From the NCBI GenBank assembly GCA_003211135.1, contig QCTN01000003.1, positions 27,482 through 91,481 of the forward strand: a stretch of 64,000 nt of DNA, given 5' to 3'. Shown one piece after another: positions 1-9,809 of this stretch. Position numbers and translations under genes: made by a program. A model generated the notes under the pieces. The model searched no databases and was not told the DNA's origin. It saw only the letters and a list, made by a program, of their open reading frames with translations. This DNA comes from Prochlorococcus sp. AG-673-L20. Its GTDB lineage: Bacteria; Cyanobacteriota; Cyanobacteriia; PCC-6307; Cyanobiaceae. Position 1 is the first letter of the stretch. Each line of letters begins with the position of its first letter.

Positions 1-1
1 A

Positions 2-196
2 CTAATTGAAGGTAATAAAATTGTCAGGGAAGCTATTATGATCCCAAGAAATGAAATTGATAAACTCTTCATATTTAAGGGGTCATCATCATCTCTTTCC
101 AATTCACTTGAAATAGTAATAAGAGAAGATTTTTCACTTAATTTACTTTTGACAAACTGCTTTGAATTTGTGGATCTCAAGAGATTTACTTGTTAA
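2..196 (+). CDS. C-terminal end of an unidentified protein (partial)
   Basis: An open frame runs from the window edge to a TAA at 194-196, giving 64 residues. It contains a serine run (FKGSSSSLSNSL) and ends in LKRFTC. The start lies outside the window. I do not recognise the family. Residue composition (no low-complexity repeats, mixed charged and hydrophobic residues) looks like a real protein end rather than chance, and no competing frame is open over the same stretch. The 81 bases between its stop and the next gene are AT-rich, with no clear hairpin. Confidence 0.5.
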   Translation, partial: LIEGNKIVREAIMIPRNEIDKLFIFKGSSSSLSNSLEIVIREDFSLNLLLTNCFEFVDLKRFTC

Positions 197-277
197 AAGT
201 TGAGTAATAAACCTAACAAAAATATTTTACAATCAAAAAGTACATAAATCAAAAATTAGTTAAAATTAAATCTTAAT

Positions 278-628
278 TTAATTTTTTTCTAAAAAAGATT
301 TAATACTTTTTAATTCTTCAAGAATTTGAGAAAGCGTATTTTGTGTAGCTGAAGATGGAGAATTAAAAACTTCGACAGTAACTTCTTTAATTCTTAAAAT
401 ATCCTTAGCAAATCTGGCAATTTCATTAGGGTGAAAACGTAATGGTTCTTTCTGATCAGTTCTATATTCAGGATTTAATTTTCTCGGATTGAAGCTAGGA
501 TTTAAATTTCTTAGATCAGTATTTGTGTATCTGTAAACAGAGGCTCTTGATCGGTTAAGGAATTTCTGAACTTCATCAATACCAACTAATTCTTCTGAAC
601 TAGAAATATTAGAATCTATATTTTCCAT
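278..628 (-). CDS. Small HTH-like protein of unknown function
   Basis: A protein of 116 residues with an ATG start. Residues about 14-32 (ELVGIDEVQKFLNRSRASVY) resemble the excisionase or resolvase type of helix-turn-helix, where a helix is followed by a 'sRasvyRy' recognition segment. The middle is rich in Asn, Pro and Arg. The C-terminus is predicted helical and may be a short coiled coil (LSQILEELKSIKSFLEKN). It is transcribed away from proS. A DNA-binding role is inference from the motif only, and no partner gene is visible. I know of no assigned function for such proteins in picocyanobacteria. Confidence 0.6.
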   Translation of the reverse strand: MENIDSNISSSEELVGIDEVQKFLNRSRASVYRYTNTDLRNLNPSFNPRKLNPEYRTDQKEPLRFHPNEIARFAKDILRIKEVTVEVFNSPSSATQNTLSQILEELKSIKSFLEKN

Positions 629-803
629 AACTTTATTAAAAATGTCATTCAGGTTTATGAATTTACTTAAAAGTTTTAAGTTTTATTATTGCAGAAACTA
701 GCAGAAAGGATAAATCTAAACTACCTGCCTTCAGGGACTCAAGACACTTTAAATTTTTTTTACATCTTAATTGATAAAATCAATTAGATTTAAAAATTTT
801 TTT

Positions 804-2606
804 ATGCGCGTCACCACCTCATTTCCTCTGGGGACGCTTCGTGACACTCCTTCTGAAGCAGAAATTATTTCTCATCAATTACTTTTAAAAGGCGGTTATA
901 TTCGCAGAGTCAATAGTGGCATTTATGCATACATGCCATTAATGCTCAGAGTTATTGAAAAAATATCTACCATAATTGAAAAAGAACTTAATAATAATCA
1001 TTGTTCGAAATTACTTTTACCCCAACTCCACCCAGCAGAGTTATGGAAAAGAAGTGAGAGATGGGAAGGTTATACCGCTGGGGAAGGCATAATGTTTAAT
1101 TTAAAGGATAGGCAAGGAAAAGAATTTGGCTTGGCACCTACACATGAAGAAGTCATTACAAGCATTGCATCAGAAATGATAAATTCATATAAACAGTTAC
1201 CTTTATGTTTTTACCAAATACAAACAAAATTTAGAGATGAGATAAGACCTAGATTTGGATTAATGAGAAGTAGAGAATTTATAATGAAGGATGCTTATTC
1301 TTTTCACTCATCAAAAGAAGATTTATCTTCTTTTTATGAAAAAATGGAAAAAGCTTATGAAAATATTTTTAAAAATTGCGGATTAGATACAGTCGGTGTG
1401 GATGCCGATAGTGGAGCAATTGGAGGAGCAGCATCTAAAGAATTTATGGTAACAGCAGAAGCTGGGGAAGATTCTATTTTATTTACTGAGAGTGGCTCAT
1501 ATGCAGCAAATATTGAAAAAGCCGTTTCTTTACCATCAAAAGAGATTCCTTTAATAAAGTCCCATGATGAATGGATAGAAACCCCTAATCAAAAATCGAT
1601 AGTTGAGATTTGTCAAAATAATAATTTAGACGCAAGTCAAATAATTAAAGTCGTTATATTCCTTGCAAAATTTGAAGATAAATCTGAAGTCCCAATTCTC
1701 TCATGTATAAGAGGAGATCAGAATATTAATGAAGTCAAGCTTTTTAATTTGATCAACAAAAAATATAATTCAAACTTGATTCACATAAAAATAGTCGAAG
1801 ACAATGCAATTATTAATAAAAATCTAAATAATTTTCCATTAGGTTTTATTGGTCCAGACATAAATGATGAAACAATAAAAATTAATTCCAGTTGGGATAA
1901 AAGTTGGATAAGAATCGCCGACTACTCTGCTAGTAATCTTTCAAGTTTTGTGAGTGGTGGTAATAAAGTTAATTTCCACAAAGTTTTTCGAAAGTTTTCA
2001 TTTATTGAGAAAAAGTTCTTAATCTCAGATATAAGGAATGCAAAAAAAGGAGATCGCATCAAACTGGAAAGTAATGAAGAGTTAAAAGAAAAAAGAGGTA
2101 TAGAAATTGGACATATTTTTCAATTAGGCCAAAAATATAGTGAAAAATTAAATGCAAAGTTTTCTGATAAGGATGGACAATTGAAAAATTTATGGATGGG
2201 TTGTTATGGAATAGGAGTAACAAGAATAGCTCAAGCAGCAATTGAACAGAATTATGATGAAAATGGTATTTCTTGGCCAATTCAAATTTCACCTTTTGAG
2301 ATTTTAATTATTCCTACTAATTTGAAAGATCCCATTCAAAAAGCACTTACTGAAGAGATTTATGAAGATTTTAGAAGCAACCAAATCGATGTTCTCCTTG
2401 ACGACCGAGATTATAGAGCAGGAGTGAAATTTAAAGATGCAGATTTAATTGGAATTCCTTTCCAAATAATTATTGGCAGAGATTCAATTAATAAAGAAGT
2501 AGAATTCATCTCCCGATCAAGAAAAAGTAAAATTAAAATTGCATCTAAAAATTTATTAGAGAAATTTATTTCCGAATCAAAAGTAATGTACAATAAAAAT
2601 TCTTAA
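804..2606 (+). CDS. proS: Prolyl-tRNA synthetase
   Basis: A class II aminoacyl-tRNA synthetase that charges tRNA-Pro with proline in the cytoplasm. The ATG at 804 gives 600 residues and begins MRVTTSFPLGTLRDTPSEAE, the usual N-terminus of bacterial ProS. The open frame extends 11 codons upstream to an ATG at 771, but that extension is not family-like. Motif 2 (FRDEIRPRFGLMRSREF) lies near residue 142 and motif 3 (GCYGIGVTRIAQA) near residue 465. The segment at about 220-400 is the YbaK-like editing insertion typical of bacterial-type ProS. The C-terminal anticodon-binding domain includes DDRDYRAGVKFKDADLIG. psb27 follows 26 bases downstream on the same strand. Confidence 0.97.
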   Translation: MRVTTSFPLGTLRDTPSEAEIISHQLLLKGGYIRRVNSGIYAYMPLMLRVIEKISTIIEKELNNNHCSKLLLPQLHPAELWKRSERWEGYTAGEGIMFNLKDRQGKEFGLAPTHEEVITSIASEMINSYKQLPLCFYQIQTKFRDEIRPRFGLMRSREFIMKDAYSFHSSKEDLSSFYEKMEKAYENIFKNCGLDTVGVDADSGAIGGAASKEFMVTAEAGEDSILFTESGSYAANIEKAVSLPSKEIPLIKSHDEWIETPNQKSIVEICQNNNLDASQIIKVVIFLAKFEDKSEVPILSCIRGDQNINEVKLFNLINKKYNSNLIHIKIVEDNAIINKNLNNFPLGFIGPDINDETIKINSSWDKSWIRIADYSASNLSSFVSGGNKVNFHKVFRKFSFIEKKFLISDIRNAKKGDRIKLESNEELKEKRGIEIGHIFQLGQKYSEKLNAKFSDKDGQLKNLWMGCYGIGVTRIAQAAIEQNYDENGISWPIQISPFEILIIPTNLKDPIQKALTEEIYEDFRSNQIDVLLDDRDYRAGVKFKDADLIGIPFQIIIGRDSINKEVEFISRSRKSKIKIASKNLLEKFISESKVMYNKNS

Positions 2607-2632
2607 AGCTAAAATTTATTCGGAGTTAAGTT

Positions 2633-3070
2633 ATGTTAGTTAAAGAGATGACAGAATTATTTTCTAGATTTTTTGTAAAAGCAATATCATTTGCCATTTG
2701 TTTATCTGTTTTTTTTACACTATTTAATTCTCCATCATATGCAGCAAAGACCTCTATGACAGGTGACTATGCTAAAGATACAATCTCAGTTGTTAAAACT
2801 CTACAAATTGCAGTTGAAACTCCAAAAGATTCTCCTGATAAGGATGAGGTTAGAGATGAATCACTTGCTCTAATAACTGACTATATTTCTAGATACAGAA
2901 ACAGAGGCATGGTTAATAAAACTCAATCATTTACAACAATGCAGACAGCATTAAATGCTATGGCAGGTCATTACAAAAACTTTGCAACTAGGCCTCTCCC
3001 AGATAAACTTAAAGAGCGTTTAACAAAAGAATTTACTCTTGCCGAAAAAATGGTTCTCAGAGAAAGTTAA
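2633..3070 (+). CDS. psb27: Photosystem II assembly factor Psb27
   Basis: Psb27 binds the lumenal side of CP43 in photosystem II repair and assembly intermediates and delays oxygen-evolving cluster assembly until the complex is ready. The 145-residue precursor has a hydrophobic signal peptide (residues about 10-35) ending NSPSYAA, then a four-helix domain with the family segments TGDYAKDT, ALITDYISRYRNRG and HYKNFATRPLPDKLKERL. No cysteine is present at the predicted cleavage site, whereas Psb27 of many other cyanobacteria is lipid-modified. This one looks like a type I signal substrate. Start ATG 2633 has GGAG about ten bases upstream; ATG 2648 is a possible alternative. Confidence 0.93.
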   Translation: MLVKEMTELFSRFFVKAISFAICLSVFFTLFNSPSYAAKTSMTGDYAKDTISVVKTLQIAVETPKDSPDKDEVRDESLALITDYISRYRNRGMVNKTQSFTTMQTALNAMAGHYKNFATRPLPDKLKERLTKEFTLAEKMVLRES

Positions 3071-3097
3071 TACAAATGATTTACTTTTTTAAAGTAA

Positions 3098-4462
<1,365 letters not shown>

Positions 4463-4480
4463 TTAAGAAATCTGATCTCA

Positions 4481-5497
4481 ATGATAGAAAAAAACAACCT
4501 TTTTGTTTTAAAAAAAGATATAGACCTTATTGGATTAGGAAATGCAATAGTTGATATTATTGTTAATGTGGATGATGAATTTTTAGAGATAAATACCCTC
4601 AAAAAGGGATCTATGAATCTCATCAATTCTAATGAATCTGAAGCTTTATTAAAAAATTGCACAGTAATTAAAAAAATATCAGGGGGGTCGTCTGCTAATA
4701 CTGTCGTATGCTTAGCTGAATTAGATAATAATGTTCAATTTATTGGAAGAGTAAAGAATGACAATTTTGGAAATTTCTTCTCTACTGATATTAAAAGAAG
4801 TAATACTATTTTTAACACCCCGCCAATAGATAAAGGGCCCTCAAGTGCACATTCAATAATTTTTATAACTCCAGATGCACAAAGAACAATGTGCACATAT
4901 TTGGGGGCTTCAATTGAATTTGAACCTAAAGATGTAAATTATAAGTTAATAGCAAATAGCAAATATTTATACTTGGAAGGATACTTATGGGATAGTGATT
5001 TAGCCAAAAATGCCTTTCTTCAAGCTGCAAAGCTTGCCAAAGAATCCGATACAAAAATAATACTTTCATTATCGGACTCTTTTTGTGTAGATAGGCATCG
5101 AGAAAGTTTCTTAGAATTAATTGAAAACTACATTGATATAGTTTTTTGTAATGAATCAGAAGTTTTGAGTCTATTTCAAGAAAATGATTTACAAAGATGC
5201 CAAGAATCTATTTCTTCAATTTGTGAATTAGTAATAATCACTTTAGGAAGTAAAGGTTCTTTAGTTGTCAATAAAGGCAAGTCTGTAGAAATAAAACCAA
5301 AACTATTAGGTAAAATAATTGATACAACCGGCGCAGGAGATCTTTATGCTGGTGGATTTATTCATGGACTAATTAATAATTATTCTTTAAAAAAGTGCGG
5401 AGAAATAGGCTCAATATGCGCTGGTCATATAATTACTCAGTTAGGTTCTAGATCTAATATTAATCTACAAAAGTTATTACGTACACACCTGATTTGA
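4481..5497 (+). CDS. PfkB-family carbohydrate or nucleoside kinase
   Basis: A ribokinase-fold kinase of 338 residues. It has the N-terminal signature GLGNAIVDIIVNVDD, the glycine-rich GGSSANTVVCLAEL near residue 67, and the anion-hole and catalytic-base motif DTTGAGDLYAGGFIHG near residue 280, whose Asp is the expected base. Substrate cannot be fixed from sequence; adenosine kinase-like and sugar kinase-like members look similar. The position directly after purA would suit a purine role, but that is inference. Its 3' end overlaps the convergent cutA gene by 21 bases. Confidence 0.9.
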   Translation: MIEKNNLFVLKKDIDLIGLGNAIVDIIVNVDDEFLEINTLKKGSMNLINSNESEALLKNCTVIKKISGGSSANTVVCLAELDNNVQFIGRVKNDNFGNFFSTDIKRSNTIFNTPPIDKGPSSAHSIIFITPDAQRTMCTYLGASIEFEPKDVNYKLIANSKYLYLEGYLWDSDLAKNAFLQAAKLAKESDTKIILSLSDSFCVDRHRESFLELIENYIDIVFCNESEVLSLFQENDLQRCQESISSICELVIITLGSKGSLVVNKGKSVEIKPKLLGKIIDTTGAGDLYAGGFIHGLINNYSLKKCGEIGSICAGHIITQLGSRSNINLQKLLRTHLI

Positions 5498-5803
5498 ACA
5501 AGATTTATTTACCCAATTAGAATATTTTTTTTCAGAATTAAACTTTTTATAAATAATTTGAGGTACATCATAAGATATTTGCTTTTGTAAGAAAACTACC
5601 AAAGCATTTTTCAATTCTGGTTTACTTTTTATTATAATTTCCAACTCATTAACCTCCTCAATTTTTCCTTTCCACTCATAAATGGAATGAATTTCTTTTA
5701 ATGAGACACATGCTGCAAGCTTTTTTTTGAGTAATAATTTAGCTATTTTTTTAGCTGCTTTTTTATTACATTCAGTTGCTACCAAAAGTAAAACTTTCTT
5801 CAT
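5477..5803 (-). CDS. cutA: CutA1-family protein
   Basis: A 108-residue CutA1 protein, a small trimeric ferredoxin-fold family named for divalent cation tolerance in E. coli. Its biochemical role is still unclear. Family segments visible are the N-terminal strand VLLLVATECNKKAAKKIAKLL, the central LAACVSLKEIHSIYEWKGKIEE and the later strand ELEIIIKSKP. It ends with two Cys residues (SCSNQVCT). It overlaps the stop of the PfkB kinase gene by 21 bases tail to tail and its start overlaps the cobK-like stop by 4 bases, suggesting co-transcription with cobK. Confidence 0.92.
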   Translation of the reverse strand: MKKVLLLVATECNKKAAKKIAKLLLKKKLAACVSLKEIHSIYEWKGKIEEVNELEIIIKSKPELKNALVVFLQKQISYDVPQIIYKKFNSEKKYSNWVNKSCSNQVCT

Positions 5804-6609
5804 CCTAAAGTGATGTTTTTACAATTTAATTGACTTATCAACTTATCATAATCAAAAAATATAAGCGAGTTTTTAAATTTTAGTTTTGGCCTTTTTACTA
5901 AAAATAACTTCATATCACTTTTATAAACAATTTCCTCCCAATTCATTTGTGCATAACTTCCAGAATCTCTGCAAAGTATATAATCTATCTTCCAATGATC
6001 ACATAGTTTTTTTTCTAAAATGTTTCCTTTGTTTTTACTAGGTTCGAGTATTGCTATGTTTGAATTTTTTATACATGAGGAAAAAGCTTTGGATATGCTG
6101 TCATATGTTGGAATTACTCTTGTAAATACATTTGCACCACATTTTGAATAATAACTTGCCGTCTCATTTAGTAATCTAGATCCTATTGCTAAAAGAATAT
6201 TTTTATTTACTAAAACTTCCGTGTTTATATTTTTTAAATCCTTTATATAGTAAAAGTTTTTAAATGGTTTTATTTCCGATTTTCTCTCAAAAGCCAAAAG
6301 AGGCTTTTTGATTTTTTTACATGCTTCATCTAGGTTTTGAGAAATAACTAAAGCAAATGGATGAGTTGCATCTATTACATAATTAATTTTATTTTTTTCA
6401 ATAAAGTTGATGATTTCACTTGAACCATTTAATTTTCCTGTAATGATGTGTAACTTTGAATTTTCAACATAAGATTTACTTGCTTTATGCGTGACAACAC
6501 TTACAAATACTACATAATTTAGTTTTAATAGTTTGTTAACTATTACTGGTCCGTCTGAAGTTCCTGAAAGGATCCAAACATTTTCGTGGCAATTTTCTGA
6601 ATAGTGCAT
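5800..6609 (-). CDS. cobK: Precorrin-6A reductase-like protein (CobK/CbiJ family)
   Basis: Members of this family reduce precorrin-6A (or the cobalt form) with NAD(P)H in corrin ring synthesis. The ATG at 6609 gives 269 residues beginning MHYSENCHENVWILSGTSDG; GTSDG is the expected nucleotide-binding turn. The open frame extends 34 codons further upstream, but that part would overlap the divergent ssb gene and does not look family-like. Other family features are INYVIDATHPFA, LLAIGSRLLNE and the C-terminal CRDSGSYAQ. It runs into cutA with a 4-base overlap. Related genes here are cobM at 43.7 kb and a cobT-like gene at 62.9 kb. Confidence 0.85.
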   Translation of the reverse strand: MHYSENCHENVWILSGTSDGPVIVNKLLKLNYVVFVSVVTHKASKSYVENSKLHIITGKLNGSSEIINFIEKNKINYVIDATHPFALVISQNLDEACKKIKKPLLAFERKSEIKPFKNFYYIKDLKNINTEVLVNKNILLAIGSRLLNETASYYSKCGANVFTRVIPTYDSISKAFSSCIKNSNIAILEPSKNKGNILEKKLCDHWKIDYILCRDSGSYAQMNWEEIVYKSDMKLFLVKRPKLKFKNSLIFFDYDKLISQLNCKNITLG

Positions 6610-6638
6610 CAAGATAACTGTAATTAAATAGAAAGTTA

Positions 6639-7088
6639 ATGAATCATTGTTTAATTCAAGCCGTAATAAATAGTGCTCCTCAGATGAGATACACCAAAGA
6701 GAATAAAACACCCATTGCTGAAATGACCGTTAATTTCAAAGGATTACGCGATGAAGATCCATTTAGAGAATTAAAAGTTTTAGGTTGGGGTACTATTGCG
6801 CAAGAAATGGTGGGAGAATTAAAAGAAGGTCAAAACATAGTTATTGAGGGACGTCTAAAAATGAACTCGGTAACCAGAAAAGATGGCACTAAGGAAAAGC
6901 AACCTGAACTGACAGCTTCTAGAATTCATAATATAAGTCCGGGAGTACAAATAAACTTAGAGAAAAAAGAAACTAACACTTCACATAGCAACAATAGCAA
7001 TTCTCCTGAAGAAAAATCGGGAAATACCGAAAATTTACAATGGAATACATCTCCTTTAGTCCCTGAAGTTGACGAAATACCCTTTTAA
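6639..7088 (+). CDS. ssb: Single-stranded DNA-binding protein
   Basis: An OB-fold protein that coats single-stranded DNA during replication and repair. The 149-residue protein has an N-terminal OB domain (residues about 1-100) with TPIAEMTVNFKGLRDEDPF, FRELKVLGWGTIAQEM and EGQNIVIEGRLKMNS. A low-complexity Asn/Ser linker follows, then the acidic tip VDEIPF that recruits partner proteins in bacterial SSBs (DDIPF in E. coli). The tip ends exactly at the stop. It is divergent from cobK with only 29 bases between start codons, so the promoters must be packed into or beside coding sequence. Confidence 0.93.
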   Translation: MNHCLIQAVINSAPQMRYTKENKTPIAEMTVNFKGLRDEDPFRELKVLGWGTIAQEMVGELKEGQNIVIEGRLKMNSVTRKDGTKEKQPELTASRIHNISPGVQINLEKKETNTSHSNNSNSPEEKSGNTENLQWNTSPLVPEVDEIPF

Positions 7089-7090
7089 AA

Positions 7091-7273
7091 TTAAGTCTCA
7101 ATATTTGATTCTTGAACACGTATAATAAGTTTGCTTATTTTTCTTTCAAGATCAGCCAGTTCATTCCTAATCTCTGACCATTTGCCTTTATCAAGATTCT
7201 CTAACAACCATGCTCTATCTTGATCAAGTTTTAAAATTAAATCTTCTTGATTTGTAGAATTATGATCTTGCAT
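7091..7273 (-). CDS. Small coiled-coil-like protein, unknown function
   Basis: ATG at 7273 gives 60 residues; a TTG three codons upstream is an alternative. The sequence is highly charged and predicted almost wholly helical (LILKLDQDRAWLLENLDKGK, then ELADLERKISKLIIRVQES), consistent with a short coiled coil. No known domain is recognised. It sits tail to tail with ssb (2 bases apart) and divergently from the DUF2854 gene, with 30 bases between starts. The fit into a tight arrangement supports a real gene. Confidence 0.6.
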   Translation of the reverse strand: MQDHNSTNQEDLILKLDQDRAWLLENLDKGKWSEIRNELADLERKISKLIIRVQESNIET

Positions 7274-7303
7274 AATATTCAATAACTTTTCTAATAAAAC
7301 AAA

Positions 7304-7834
7304 ATGAAGAAATACCTATCTCCTGCAAACATAATAACAGTCGCAGGAGGTGTTTTGGCTTTTACTGGGATGACAGCTTATTTTACTGAGTCAGTAAATC
7401 TAAGCGTGCCTACGTTTTTTTATGGAGTCCCTATTTTACTAATTGGACTTGGTTTGAAAACTTCTGAAATACCTCCAGTTACATTAGTAAATAGAAATGA
7501 TTTTAAGACCAATAAATTTAATAGGCCCAAAGAATTAACCGAATTAGTTAGAGATGTAACCAGATGGAGGTATGGAATAAAAGCGCATCTTGAATCTTCA
7601 TTAGAGGCCTTAAATTTATGGAATGAAGATAATCCTCCCCAACTTAAAGAGATTGAAGAAATAACAAAAGAAGAAAAGAATGGTTTTAAGATGCATTTTG
7701 AAATCAATGATGTCCCCTTTGAACAATGGATAGAGAAACAAGAGAGATTAAACAGGTTTTTCGTCAAAGGTCTTGAATCAGAATTTATTATCAACGATAA
7801 TAAAAAGGAATTCGATTTGATTTTCTTTTATTAA
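7304..7834 (+). CDS. DUF2854-family membrane protein
   Basis: A 176-residue protein with two N-terminal transmembrane segments (residues about 9-27 and 33-50, around TYAYFT-like [20 protein letters not shown]) followed by a soluble, charged domain of about 120 residues. The TM hairpin followed by LKTSEIPPV matches the cyanobacterial and plastid DUF2854 family, whose function is not established to my knowledge. It lies 11 bases before argB on the same strand and may be co-transcribed. The assignment rests on overall pattern, not on catalytic residues. Confidence 0.75.
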   Translation: MKKYLSPANIITVAGGVLAFTGMTAYFTESVNLSVPTFFYGVPILLIGLGLKTSEIPPVTLVNRNDFKTNKFNRPKELTELVRDVTRWRYGIKAHLESSLEALNLWNEDNPPQLKEIEEITKEEKNGFKMHFEINDVPFEQWIEKQERLNRFFVKGLESEFIINDNKKEFDLIFFY

Positions 7835-7845
7835 ATATTCTTTTC

Positions 7846-8700
7846 ATGATGGATGATTCCCTAAGAGTATCAATATTAAGCGAGGCACTTCCATACATAC
7901 AAAGTTTTTCAGGTAGAAAAATTGTTGTTAAGTATGGCGGTTCAATTATGGAAGATGAAAAATTAAAAAAAGCTTTCTTCAGAGATATTGCTCTTCTATC
8001 AAGTGTTGGTGTTTGCCCAGTCGTTATACATGGGGGGGGTCCCGAAATTAATCGGTGGCTAAACAAATTAGAAATCTCGCCAAAATTTGATAATGGGTTA
8101 AGAGTTACCGATGAGAAAACAATGGAAATAGTTGAGATGGTGCTTATGGGAAGAGTAAATAAACAGATTGTCAGGGGGATCAATAAAACAGGCTCATTAG
8201 CTGTAGGGATTTCAGGACTCGATGGCAACTTAATTCAGTCAAGAGAATTAGGAGATGGAAGACATGGATTAGTAGGAGAGGTCACACAAATAAACCCTGA
8301 GTTATTAGACCCTCTTATTGCGAAAGGATATATTCCTGTTATATCGAGTATTGGTTCTACAGCAGATGGTATTTCTCATAACATCAATGCTGATTTCGTA
8401 GCGGGCGAAGTTGCCGCTGCAATAAATGCAGAAAAACTTATTCTTTTAACTGATACTCCAGGGATACTAAGAGAAAGAGACAACCCAAATAGTCTCGTAA
8501 AACAAATCAATCTAAAAGAGGCCAGAAAATTTATTGAAAAAAATATTGTTTCAAATGGCATGTTACCAAAAACGGAATGTTGTATTAGAGCTTTGGCTCA
8601 AGGAGTAAAAGCTGCCCATATAATTGATGGAAGGATTGAACATTCATTACTTCTAGAAATTTTCACAAATTTAGGTATTGGAACAATGATTAATGCTTGA
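7846..8700 (+). CDS. argB: Acetylglutamate kinase
   Basis: Phosphorylates N-acetylglutamate in arginine synthesis. In cyanobacteria this enzyme is inhibited by arginine and relieved by PII protein. The 284 residues show the amino-acid-kinase N-terminus [16 protein letters not shown], the substrate loop [17 protein letters not shown], and the nucleotide-binding segment [16 protein letters not shown]. The C-terminal ISNGMLPK-like segment ([13 protein letters not shown]) and the [19 protein letters not shown] ending are typical. The N-terminal helix needed for the hexameric, arginine-sensitive form seems present (residues 3-18). The next gene starts within 3 bases of its stop. Confidence 0.96.
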   Translation: MMDDSLRVSILSEALPYIQSFSGRKIVVKYGGSIMEDEKLKKAFFRDIALLSSVGVCPVVIHGGGPEINRWLNKLEISPKFDNGLRVTDEKTMEIVEMVLMGRVNKQIVRGINKTGSLAVGISGLDGNLIQSRELGDGRHGLVGEVTQINPELLDPLIAKGYIPVISSIGSTADGISHNINADFVAGEVAAAINAEKLILLTDTPGILRERDNPNSLVKQINLKEARKFIEKNIVSNGMLPKTECCIRALAQGVKAAHIIDGRIEHSLLLEIFTNLGIGTMINA

Positions 8701-8702
8701 GA

Positions 8703-9809
8703 ATGGATTCATACAAGCAAATTGTTGAAAAAGCAGAGTTAGCTCTTATTAAAGGTGAATATAATTTCTGTATTAAATATTTATACCCAATAATCGAATC
8801 TTACCCTCCCTCTAGTAAAGAAGGAGTTAATTTACGAACCATAATAATTACAGCCCTATCGGGCATCAATAAAAAGGAAGAAGCAAAAATATTTTGCAAA
8901 GAACTTTTAAAATCTCGTGATTATAAAGTGCGAGAAAATGCAAAATATTTAATGGAAATTATCGATTCTCCTGAAATTAAAAAACCTGAGAATTGGAATA
9001 TTACTATTGAAAGTAATCCCGCCTTAAACAAAACATCTCTTTCCTCTCTAAAACCTAATAATCAGAAGAAAGAAAAAAAGTTTATAGATACATCAAATAT
9101 TCCAACTGGTCAAACAAAGCCATTTAAGAAAGGATTTATATTTATCATTTCTCTATTATTATTATTACTAATTCCACTGTTAAGCGGGTGCGTTAAAGTT
9201 GAAGACACTATAGATATTAGTGAGATTGACTCAATTAATAATAATTTCGAAATTGAAAGCAAATATATTAAAAAATTTCCTTGGCAAATAAATGTCGAAC
9301 AAAAAATCAAAGAAATTTTTCCTGATGGAGAAATTTCAACAGGAGAATTGGATTTTTCATTTAAAAATAAAAATCTAAGTATGGGAAGTGCTCAAGAAAC
9401 TCTTTATAAAATACAAAAAATAGCCGGTGAAGTTTTAGGAGAGTCAACTGATCTAAAAATTGACAGTATTGAAAATAATTTTTTCTTTTTAAAAAAATAT
9501 AACTTCAGAGTAGATTTTGATCTTCAAAATCTTTTATATGTACAAGATTTAGAACTAACTCTCAATATTGTTAACCCAAATAAAGTTAGAGTAAGAAACC
9601 TAGGAAATTCCAATGTAGAAGTATCTAATAATTTTATAAAGTGGGAATTAATCCCAGGAGAATTAAATAGTCTGGAGTTCTCATTTTGGAATTGGAACAA
9701 ATTATTATTAGGATTTTTACTTATTTTATTGTTGATATCAATTGCTTATTTTTTAAGGTTTTATAGATACCAAATAGGATCTAACTTTCCAGAACTTCCA
9801 TCTAGTTAG
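8703..9809 (+). CDS. TPR-like N-domain fused to DUF3153 membrane protein
   Basis: ATG 8703 gives 368 residues; a TTG at 8697 overlapping the argB stop is an alternative. Residues 1-90 are helical and resemble tetratricopeptide repeats (AELALIKGEYNFCIKYLYPI). A Lys-rich linker follows, then a hydrophobic segment (about 145-160) ending LLSGC, which looks like a lipobox but is far from the N-terminus. The remaining domain (about 165-330) is the cyanobacterial DUF3153 type and ends with a second transmembrane helix near residues 333-351 and a basic tail. Topology suggests an external DUF3153 domain between two helices. Function unknown. It is convergent with priA and touches it without a gap. Confidence 0.75.
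   Translation: MDSYKQIVEKAELALIKGEYNFCIKYLYPIIESYPPSSKEGVNLRTIIITALSGINKKEEAKIFCKELLKSRDYKVRENAKYLMEIIDSPEIKKPENWNITIESNPALNKTSLSSLKPNNQKKEKKFIDTSNIPTGQTKPFKKGFIFIISLLLLLLIPLLSGCVKVEDTIDISEIDSINNNFEIESKYIKKFPWQINVEQKIKEIFPDGEISTGELDFSFKNKNLSMGSAQETLYKIQKIAGEVLGESTDLKIDSIENNFFFLKKYNFRVDFDLQNLLYVQDLELTLNIVNPNKVRVRNLGNSNVEVSNNFIKWELIPGELNSLEFSFWNWNKLLLGFLLILLLISIAYFLRFYRYQIGSNFPELPSS

Noticed and set aside
724..735. Four-base hairpin CCTG/CAGG upstream of proS
   Set aside because: Too short and no T-tract; no support as a terminator or T-box element.
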